Assembly: GCA_025931135.1 (NCBI GenBank)
Contig: JAICNR010000006.1
Location: forward strand, 1 to 38,687
From: Gemmatimonadota bacterium
GTDB lineage: Bacteria; Gemmatimonadota; Gemmatimonadetes; JACCXV01; JAHWKZ01
DNA: 38,687 nt
Direction: 5' to 3'
Shown piece after piece: positions 7,616 through 16,200 of the stretch. The notes beneath the pieces are model-generated. The model was not told the DNA's origin. It did not search any database and saw nothing but the letters and a program-made list of their open reading frames with translations. Both the position numbers and the translations under genes were made by a program. Positions within the stretch are counted from its first letter, which is position 1. Every line of letters begins with the position of its first letter.

Positions 7616-8589
7616 GAAATGGGCACCGGATCCGTCGGCGGCCCGCCGCCGACGACGGCGAGCAGGTTCCGCGCGACGACTTCCGCCATGCGTTCGCGCG
7701 TCTCCACGGTGGCCGATCCCAGATGCGGCAGGAGTACGGTTCGTGGCGAGGCCGCCAGCCGCGGGTGGATCGCCGGCTCGCGCTCGTGAACGTCCAGCCC
7801 CGCTCCCATCAAACACCCGGCGTCCAGTGCATCGGCCAGCGCGTCCTCGTCCACGATCGGGCCCCGACTCGTGTTCACCAGGATTGACCCGGACTTCATG
7901 AGCGCCAGCCGGCCGGCGTCCAGGAGATGTCGCGTGTCGTCCGCGAGCGGGAGGTGGACCGAGACGACGTCGGACTCTGAAAGGACAGTTTCGAGGTCGA
8001 GCCGGCGCGCGCCCAGCTTCCGCTCGACCTCGGGGCGGGGCGAGCGGCTCCAGTAGACGATCCGCATGCCGAACGCCATTCCGCGTCGGGCAACCGCCTC
8101 GCCGATCCGCCCCATCCCCAGGATCGCCAGCGTGGCACCGGCCAGCTCCATCCCGAGCAGCTGTCGCGGGTGCCATCCGGTCCACACTCCCGAGCGCACG
8201 ATGCGGTCCCCCTCCAGAACGCGTCGGGCGACCGCGAGGATCAGCCCCCATGTGAGGTCCGCCGTCGCTTCCGTGAGGACGTCGGGTGTGTGCGTAACGG
8301 CCACCCCGCGCTCCGCCGCCGCCGCCAGGTCGACGTTGTCATACCCCACCGCGTAATCCGCCACGATCTCGAGCGCGGGCAGGCGCGTGAGGAGCTGGCG
8401 GTCGATCGTGGTCGTCAGCTGGACGCCGAGCCCAGCCACTTCGCCTCCCCGCTCCGCGAGCAGGCGCGCCAGATCGGCGTCCCCATCGAAGCGCACCACC
8501 TCCGCCGCCTCCTCCAGCGAGGCGAACGGCGCGTCGGGGATGGCTGCGTCGACGAGCACCAGGGGGCGGCCGGCCGCACGGGAATTCAT
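7612..8589 (-). CDS. D-2-hydroxyacid dehydrogenase (glyoxylate/hydroxypyruvate reductase-like)
   Basis: A 325-residue NAD(P)-dependent oxidoreductase of the D-isomer-specific 2-hydroxyacid dehydrogenase family. The Rossmann motif G158-M-G-R-I-G163 is present. The catalytic triad is in place: R242 (N-T-S-R-G), E271 (H-E-R-E-P) and H289 (L-P-H-L-G-S-A-T). After the second beta strand the sequence is Y-W-S-R-S rather than an acidic residue, which favours NADPH and a reductive role such as glyoxylate or hydroxypyruvate reduction. The substrate-binding V-G-Y-D-N-V-D-L segment fits GyaR/GhrB-like enzymes. The gene is convergent with the antiporter gene and overlaps it by 4 nt at the stops, with no obvious terminator. 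Confidence 0.88.
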   Translation of the reverse strand: MNSRAAGRPLVLVDAAIPDAPFASLEEAAEVVRFDGDADLARLLAERGGEVAGLGVQLTTTIDRQLLTRLPALEIVADYAVGYDNVDLAAAAERGVAVTHTPDVLTEATADLTWGLILAVARRVLEGDRIVRSGVWTGWHPRQLLGMELAGATLAILGMGRIGEAVARRGMAFGMRIVYWSRSPRPEVERKLGARRLDLETVLSESDVVSVHLPLADDTRHLLDAGRLALMKSGSILVNTSRGPIVDEDALADALDAGCLMGAGLDVHEREPAIHPRLAASPRTVLLPHLGSATVETRERMAEVVARNLLAVVGGGPPTDPVPIS

Positions 8590-8631
8590 CCCCGCAAGCT
8601 AACGCGAGCGCCCGTGTGAGGTCCGCGCGCG

Positions 8632-8659
8632 TTGCCGCGGCACAACGGCGGCGTATATT
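8632..8659 (+). promoter_or_regulatory. Probable promoter of tRNA-Arg
   Basis: TTGCCG (8632-8637), a 16-nt spacer and TATATT (8654-8659), ending 19 nt before the mature tRNA 5' end. The -10 box matches the consensus at five of six positions. Confidence 0.6.
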
Positions 8660-8678
8660 TGTCCTCCCCGCCCGACGT

Positions 8679-8755
8679 GCGCCCTTAGCTCAATTGGATA
8701 GAGCGTCAGACTACGGATCTGAAGGTTAGGGGTTCGACTCCCTTAGGGCGCACCA
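8679..8755 (+). tRNA. tRNA-Arg (anticodon ACG), CCA encoded
   Basis: A complete cloverleaf. Acceptor GCGCCCT pairs with AGGGCGC; the anticodon stem is TCAGA/TCTGA around loop CTACGGA, with ACG at 8713-8715; the T-arm holds GGTTCGACTCC; the discriminator is A and CCA is encoded at 8753-8755. A34 must be deaminated to inosine to read CGU/CGC/CGA, and the deaminase gene tadA lies in this window. The 3' end is also an apparent integration target (8745-8757). Confidence 0.97.
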
Positions 8756-8757
8756 CT
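8745..8757 (+). repeat. attL-like direct repeat (tRNA-Arg 3' end)
   Basis: AGGGCGCACCACT: the acceptor 3' strand, discriminator, CCA and two following bases. It is identical to 10220-10232. The tRNA-proximal copy keeps the tRNA gene intact. Confidence 0.75.
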
Positions 8758-8865
8758 TACCGCAGCGCAAGCAGCCAACGTCCGCACAGCGGATCGTATC
8801 GGCTGCCCAGATCTTCGTCGAGAATTCGCCCCAGAACTTCGACACTTTCCTCCACCGTCCCGGTG

Positions 8866-9210
8866 TCAAGAATAGCGTGTCTTCTCTCGTCTCCTGGCCT
8901 GCCACGCCGCATAGTTCTCCTGCGCCCGAACAAGCTCGCCTTCAACCATCCCGACCCACTCACGGGTGGCGTACCGTGCTGCACGGGGCTGCAACGCCAG
9001 TGTGAACAGATAGATCTTGCTCTCCCACCAGTCGGTGATCGCTTCGGTTGTGCCCGGGGCGGGTTCTTCCATCTTCCGCGCCTGATCCACGGCTCGCCCA
9101 AGCTGCTCCCACAGCTCCACTGCTTCCCGACGATTCTCTCCGACCTCTGCGTCCCCGATCGCTTGGCTGAGTCGCAAGACGACATACCCGAGTTTGGCCA
9201 TTGTCAGCAT
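8866..9210 (-). CDS. Hypothetical helical protein, island cargo
   Basis: A 114-residue protein starting MLTMAKLGYV at 9210, with a purine-rich GGGAGG stretch upstream; M4 (9201) is an alternative start. It is rich in charged, helix-forming residues (A-V-E-L-W-E-Q-L-G-R-A-V-D-Q-A-R, V-E-G-E-L-V-R-A-Q-E-N-Y) with no signal peptide or membrane segment. I do not recognise a family. After its TGA, another minus-strand frame stays open and coding-like to a TAA at 8757-8759, with segments such as V-E-V-L-G-R-I-L-D-E-D-L and C-G-R-W-L-L-A-L-R. The gene may therefore have been about 150 codons long and suffered a frameshift near 8880. That tail ends within the attL repeat, 2 nt past the tRNA CCA. Confidence 0.55.
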   Translation of the reverse strand: MLTMAKLGYVVLRLSQAIGDAEVGENRREAVELWEQLGRAVDQARKMEEPAPGTTEAITDWWESKIYLFTLALQPRAARYATREWVGMVEGELVRAQENYAAWQARRREKTRYS

Positions 9211-9391
9211 CGTCCCAACCCTCCCATCCTCTCGCGAGTCTCCGGCGCCGCGTGCATGCAGCATAGCCAGACAGCGAGTTCACGATCTGTCAGCGGTCTG
9301 ACCGGGAAAGACTCATAATCCAGTCCCCCGGTGCCACGCGCTCAACTGACCCGGTTGCATAACCACTAGCCTTGGCTATTTATTGGCGTCC

Positions 9392-10167
9392 ATGAAGCTC
9401 GAGTGCTACGTACTGAGCGCCGGAGACATCGACATCCGGCCAGCCAGCAATCGGCGGGAATGGATGGACGCCACTCCCGATCGCTACGCCTACCGTTGCC
9501 TCCCACTGTCGATCGCCAACGCGCACGGGTGGGTGATCTGCTGCGGGGGGGGTTTCCGTGTGGAATGGAACGGTGGAAGTGACCCGCGGGATGTTCAGGT
9601 CTCACTCGCTGGCGATGGAGAGGTGAAGGTGGAGGGGCATTTCGGCTCTGGGATCGTCACGATCTCGATACCGGCCATGTTCCGCACGGAGGCCGACTAC
9701 AACCTCTGGGTATCCGGCCCTCCGAACAGCTTCAAGGACGGAAACATCCCTTGTCCGCCGTGGTGGAAACGGACTGGATGCCATACTCCTTCACGATGAA
9801 CTGGAAGATCACAAGACCAAATCATCCCATCGGGTTCGAGAAAGGAGAGCCCTTTTGCTTCCTCTTCCCCGTGAAACGCGGGTTGGTGGAGCAGGTGGAA
9901 CCCGCTCTGAGGGACCTGGACGAAGACGCAGAGTCGAAGCGTCAGTTCAAATATGCGGGAAGGCTGCGCAAGTTCCTTTCGGATGTTAAGCAGATAAAGA
10001 AAGACGCTACGCCGGACCCCAAAGCCGAGCGAGCCCTCCGGTTCCAGCGCTGGTACATGCAGGGGACCTTGCCTGACGGTACCGGCGCCTTCGAGGGCCA
10101 TCAGAAGAGCTTGGAGATCAAGCCGTTCACGGACCTGCGGAATCGCGAGACCCGAGCGCAGCCCTAA
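9392..10167 (+). pseudogene. DUF6065 family protein, disrupted by a frameshift
   Basis: Two frames together make one DUF6065-like protein of about 258 residues. Positions 9392 to about 9740 encode the N-terminal half (M-K-L-E-C-Y-V, R-E-W-M-D-A-T-P-D-R-Y-A-Y-R-C-L-P, G-P-P-N-S-F-K-D-G). From about 9745 the -1 frame carries the rest (P-L-S-A-V-V-E-T-D-W, S-F-T-M-N-W-K-I-T-R-P, F-E-K-G-E-P-F-C). The match resumes exactly where it stops, so one base appears missing around GACGGAAACATCCC (9736-9749). This is either a real frameshift mutation, a sequencing error, or less likely programmed slippage. DUF6065 has no known function. There is no signal peptide. It lies inside the tRNA-Arg island, on the strand opposite the other cargo gene. 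Confidence 0.75.
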
Positions 10168-10219
10168 GGGATCGTCGCTTCATCCCGTCGTCGACCTTCC
10201 ATACCTCCAGCCACTCCTG

Positions 10220-10232
10220 AGGGCGCACCACT
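10220..10232 (+). repeat. attR-like direct repeat, island distal end
   Basis: AGGGCGCACCACT, identical to the tRNA-Arg 3' end copy at 8745-8757. It lies 52 nt after the DUF6065 stop and 24 nt before the glucan synthase ATG. Confidence 0.72.
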
Positions 10233-10256
10233 ACGTGAGCGCCTAACTTCCGCTCG

Positions 10257-13200
10257 ATGGCTCTCGCCGCACCACAAACCGGCCTCGAGCCGATCCGCGC
10301 CGAGATCTTCGGGCCCGAACGGCTGGCTCAGCACGCGCATGCGCTGGCCCTCTCGCAGCGCGTCCATCCCCAACGCAGACGCAAAGGCGTGCCGCTCCTC
10401 GATCGCTTCGAGGACAACGCACGCGCTCTCCTCGGCGCGTACCGCGCGCTCGCGCGGGAGATCCAGAAGGACCAGCCGATCTCGCCGACAGCCGAATGGC
10501 TGATCGACAACTTCCACATCATCGACGAGCAGCTGATCGAGGTCCGCGAGGCGTTGCCGTCGGGGTACTACCGTGAGCTCCCCAAGCTCGCCACCGGGCC
10601 GCTGGCCGAGCACCCCCGCGCCTACGGGATCGCGTGGGCCTTCGTGGCGCACACCGACAGCCGTTTCGATCCCCATCTGCTCGAGCTCTTTTTGCGCGCG
10701 TATCAGGAGATCGCTCCGCTTACGATCGGCGAGCTGTGGGCGGTCCCGGGTTTCCTGCGGCTGGTGCTCGTCGAGAACCTGCGCCGGCTAGCCCAGGGAG
10801 TCGTCGAGTCGCGGCGCGCCCGGGCCCGCGCAGGCGCCCTCGCCGATCGGCTTCTGGCGGAGGTCGACCACCCCGAGGACGCACTCGAGGAGCTCGAGCT
10901 CTACGAGAATCGCCCGCTCGATCGGACGTTCGTCGTCGAGATCGTCCAGCGGCTCCGGGACTCCGACCCGGCGGCGAGCCCGATCGTGGGATGGCTCGAG
11001 CGGCGCCTCGCGAAGGACGGGACGCTCGCGGAAGTGCTGGTGCGTGAGGAGCACGCGAGCCAGCTCGCCGCTCACGCCACCGTGGCCAACATCATCACGA
11101 GCATGCGCCAGATGTCGGGCTTCGATTGGCAGACGCTGTTCGAGGACGTCAGCCTGGTCGAGGCCGCCCTGCGCGCGGACACGACCGGCGTCTACCCGCG
11201 CATGGATTTCGCGACGCGTGACGCGTACCGGCACGCGATCGAGGAGCTTTCGCGCGGATCGGGCACACCGGAGACCGAGGTTGCCGACGCGGTCGTGGCG
11301 CTCTCCGCCGAGGCTGCGCGACGATCCGACGAGGAGGGGGCCGGCCGGGACGAGCACCTCGGTTACTGGCTCGTCGACAACGGACGCCGCGTGTTCGAGA
11401 AACAGCTCGGATTCCGCGCTCCGGTCGGCAATTGGCTGCGGCGGGCCTATGTCGCGCTCGCCACCCCGGGCTATCTGGGGACGATCGCGCTCGTCACGGC
11501 ATTCCTCCTGATGCTCCTCGTAGCCTATGTCACGCTGTTCGATCAGAACTGGCTCACGGTCGTCGCCCTCGCGTTGCTGGCGTTGATCCCGGCGACCGAC
11601 CTCGCGATTGCGGTCGTCCAGCGCGACGTGAGCGAGCTGCTGGGGCCCCGGCGCCTGGCCAAGCTCGATCTGAAGGACGGCGTGCCGCCCGAGCTCCGGA
11701 CGCTGGTGGTGGTCCCCACCATGCTCACGGGCCCGCGTGGGGTCGGGCAGCAGATCGACCAGCTGGAGCGGCACTATCTCTCGAACTCAGAGGGCGAGCT
11801 CGGGTTCGCGCTGCTGTCGGACTGGCGAGACGCGGTGTCCGAGGTCCTCCCCGACGACGAAGAACTGCTCGCGCTCGCCGCCGACGGCATCGAGCGGTTG
11901 AACCGGGTGTACGGCCCGGCGCCATGGGGCGGTCCCCGATTCCTTCTCCTCCATCGAAGGCGGCAGTGGAATCCCTCGGAGGGGATGTGGATCGGCTGGG
12001 AGCGGAAACGAGGCAAGCTCCACGAGCTGAACCGGCTATTGCGAGGCGCGACGGACACCTCGTTCGTCCTGGACCCGGATCAGGCGGCGGACCTTCCGCC
12101 CGAAGTCCGCTACGTGATCACCCTGGACGCGGACACGCGGCTCAGCCCGGCCGCCGCCCATCGACTGGTCGGCGCGATCGCGCATCCGCTCAATCGCGCG
12201 CACTTCGACCGCGCCGCGGCGCGGGTCACCTCGGGATATGGCATCGTGCAGCCGCGCATCACCCCGATGATCCCCCATGCCGGCGAGCGGACGCTCTACC
12301 ACCGCATCTTCGCGGGCCCTACCGGCATCGATCCCTACAGCGCGGCCGTATCAGACGTCTACCAGGACTTGTTCGGCGAAGGCATCTACGTGGGCAAGGG
12401 GATCTACGACGTCGACGCGTTCGAGGCCGCGCTGGACGGCAGGGTCCCAGAGAACCGGCTCCTATCGCACGACCTGTTCGAAGGCACCTGGGCTCGGTGC
12501 GGGCTCGCCACCGACATCGAGCTATTCGACGACTTCCCCTCCAACTACGAGACGAGCGCCCGCCGCGTCCATCGCTGGGCTCGTGGCGACTGGCAGCTGC
12601 TGCCCTGGATCCTCGACGCGGCGCCGGCCGTGAACGGTCAGCGGGTCCCGTCGTCGATGCACGTCATCAGCCGCTGGAAGATGGTCGACAACCTGCGTCG
12701 GACGCTGTCCCCACCGTCGACCTTCGCTCTCCTCGTGGTCGGATGGCTCACGCTCCCGGTTTCGCCTCTTCTCTGGACCACGTTCGTCGTCGCCACGATC
12801 GCGATGCCGGCCGCGGTCCCGGTCGTGGCCGGGCTTTTCCCACGACGCAGGGGGATCGCAAAGCGGTCTCACATCCGCGGCGTCCTCTTCGACGCGATCG
12901 AGGCCGCGAGCCGCGTAGGACTGGCCCTGGTTTTCCTCCCGAATCGCTCCGTTCTCATGACGGACGCCGTGGCGCGAACGCTCTGGCGGATGACAGTGAC
13001 GCGCCGCAAGCTCCTCGAGTGGGTGCCCGCCGCGCTCGCCGGGAAGGATTCCATGCACGACCTGCCATCCGCTTACCGCTCCATGTGGCGGGGCGTGGCT
13101 CTCGGGCTAGCCGCGGCGGTGGCCGCGCTCGCCCTTCGGTCGGAGGCGTTCCACCTGGCGCTGCCGATGCTGGCGCTCTGGCTGGCGTCCCCGGCGATCG

Positions 13201-16200
13201 CGCTCTGGCTCAGCCGGCCCATGGAGGATGCACCGGGCGAGGAGCTGCTCCCCCGGGAGAGTCACGACCTCACTCTGGTCGCCCGGTCGACATGGCGGTA
13301 CTTCGAGACTTTCGTGGGGGAGTCGACAAACTGGCTTCCGCCCGACAACCTCCAGCTCGACCCCGAACCCATCCTGGCGAAGCGTACGTCGCCGACCAAC
13401 GTGGGCGTGTACCTGCTCTCCGTGGCCTGCGCGCGGGACTTCGCCTGGATCGGCGCCAGCGAGGCGATCGATCGTGTCGAGCGGACATTGGACACTCTGG
13501 ATCGGCTTCAGAGGTTTCACGGTCACTTCCTCAACTGGTACGACGTCGAGCGCCTCGAACCTCTGGAGCCGCGGTACGTCTCAACGGTCGACAGCGGCAA
13601 CCTGGCGGGACACCTCCTCGCCCTCTCCGAGTCACTCCGCGACCAACTCGCCGGCCGGAGGCTCGTGGGGGAGGCGCTCGCCGGTATCGGCCACGCGATG
13701 ACGCTCGCGGAAGAGGCGGTGGCGGGAGCCTCAGCGGTGCGACAGGGGACCGTCACCCGCCGGGAGGTCGACGCAGCGATCACCGCCGTGCGCCGGGCGC
13801 TGCAGCCGGAATCCGCCGTGGACCAGGAGGACCGGCTGGCCGAGCTCGACGAGGCCGCCGCGGACCTCGTGGACGTCGCGCGGGTCTTCGTCTCCGAATC
13901 CCCGGACGGCACCGCGCGCGACTTCGCCTTCTGGGCCGAGGCGGTCCGCTCCGCCGTGCAGAGCCACCTCCGGGACCGCAACGCACTCGCTCCCTGGGAG
14001 CGGCTGCTCGGCTCACCGCCTGTGAATGAAGCGACCGCAGACGGGCCGGCGGAAGACGCCATCCGCCGCCTCCGCGATGTCCTGGGTCGTGCCGCGCCGG
14101 AGGAAGCAGCGGCGGCAGTTCGCGAGGAGCTCGACGCGCTCAACGCCCGCGCAGGGGAAATCGGCGACTCCGCGGGAGAGGCTCGGGCGATGTGGGTCGA
14201 TCGGGTTCGGGCCGCCGCCACCGACGGCGACCGTGCGGCGAAGGCCCTCCGCCAGCGCGCCCTCTCGTTGGCGGTGCGCGCGGAGCGGCTCGCGGGCGCA
14301 ATGGACTTCGAATTCCTCTACGATCCCATGCGCAAGCTCTTCCCGATCGGCTATCGGGTCACGGACAACCACTACGACGCGAGCTACTACGATCTACTGG
14401 CGTCCGAAGCCCGGCAGGCGAGCCTGGTTGCGATCTCCAAGGGCGACATCCCGATCGAGCACTGGTTCCGGCTCGGTCGTCCCGCTACGCCGGTGGGCCG
14501 CGACGCAGCTCTCCTGTCGTGGTCGGGTTCGATGTTCGAGTACCTGATGCCCTATCTGGTCATGGACGCGGCGCCCGACACGCTCATCGAGCGCACGCAG
14601 CGTCTGATCGTCGAGCGGCAGATCCGCTACGGCGCCGATCGGGGCGTGCCCTGGGGGATCTCGGAATCGGCGTACAACGCCCGTGACCTGGACCTCACCT
14701 ATCAATACTCGCACTTCGGCGTGCCGGGCCTCGGGCTTGCGCGCGGCCTGTCGGAGGACCTCGTCATCGCGCCATATGCTACCGCTCTCGCCGCTATGAT
14801 CGCGCCGCGTTCCGCTCTTCGGAACTTCCGCCGCCTGGCGGAGGAAGGAGCACGCGGCGGAATGGGGTTCTACGAGGCGATCGACTACACCCCCGAGCGC
14901 GTCCCCCAGGGCAGTCGGTCGGCCGTGGTGCGAGCGTACATGGCGCATCACCAGGGAATGACGATCCTGGCGCTGACCAACGTGCTTTTGCAGGGCATCC
15001 TTCGCCGACGCTTCCATGCCGTCCCGATCATCGGCGCGAACGACCTCTTGCTGCAGGAGCGCGTACCGCGCGATGTCGCGGTACAGCGGCCGCGGGCCGA
15101 GGAGGTGCATGCGGTGCGTCACGTCCGCGAGGTCGTGCCGACCGTCGAGCGCCGATTCCACTCTCCCCACGAGCGGACTCCACGCACGCACCTGCTCTCG
15201 AACGGCAGCTACACCGTGATGATGACGAACGCCGGGGCCGGGTACAGCCGCCGGCGTGGGATGGCCGTAACTCGCTGGCGAGAGGACGCGACCCGGGACC
15301 ACTGGGGCGCGTTCGTGTTCGTCCGCGACGTGACGACGGGCTCGACATGGTCGGCGGGTTATCAGCCCACGACCGTGGAGCCGGACACCTACGATGTCGC
15401 CTTCACGGAGGATCGCATGGAGATCCGCCGGCGGGACGGCGCGATCGCGACGACCCTAGACGTCATCGTCTCTCCTGAGGACGACGGGGAGCTGAGACGA
15501 GTCACCGTGAAGAACCTCGGATCGCGGGATCACGTTCTCGAGCTGACCACCTACGCGGAGGTCGTGCTCGCGATGCCGGCGGCCGACGCGGCCCATCCCG
15601 CGTTCCAGAACCTGTTCGTCCAGACCGAATACGTCCCGACCTACGGCGCGCTGCTCGCGACCCGCCGGCCACGCTCGGCCGAGGAGGAAACTGTATGGGC
15701 GGTGCACGTCTCGGCAATGGAGGGAAAGTCGCTGGACGCGGTGCAGTACGAGACCGATCGCGCGCGGCTCCTGGATCGCGGCCTCGGCGTGCGCGCCCCC
15801 AGCACGATCGTGGACGGTCGGCCGCTTTCGAACACCACCGGCGCGGTCCTCGATCCGGTTCTCAGCCTCCGTCGCTCGATCCGGCTGCGGCCGGGCGAGA
15901 CCGCGGAGGTGACGTTTTCAACCCTCGTCGCCGATTCCCGCGAGAAGGCCCTGGCTCTCGCCGATAAGTACCACGACCCAGCAACCTTCGAGCGCGAGGC
16001 CGCGCTCGCATGGACTCAGGCCCAGGTGCTGCTCCATCATCTCGGGGTCTCGCAGAACGAGGCCCACCTGTTCCAGCGCCTGGCCAGCCGGGTCCTCTAC
16101 GTCGACCCGACTTTGCGCTCGCCGGCGGCGATCCTGGCGATGGACCGGGGCCAGCGAGCGCTCTGGCGCCATGGGATCTCGGGAGACCGCCCCATCATCC

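Larger units (their letters stand above)
8745..10232. mobile_element. Mini genomic island at the 3' end of tRNA-Arg
   Basis: The last 11 nt of tRNA-Arg plus two more bases (AGGGCGCACCACT, 8745-8757) recur in direct orientation at 10220-10232, 1475 bp away. A weaker match extends into the T-arm (ACTCC at 8737 and at 10213). Direct repetition of a tRNA 3' end around foreign-looking genes is the hallmark of tRNA-targeted integration. The cargo is a small minus-strand gene of unknown function and a frameshifted DUF6065 gene. No integrase, transposase or other recombination gene is present, so movement would need an enzyme supplied in trans, or one has been lost. The element lies between the tRNA and the glucan synthase gene. 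Confidence 0.7.
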
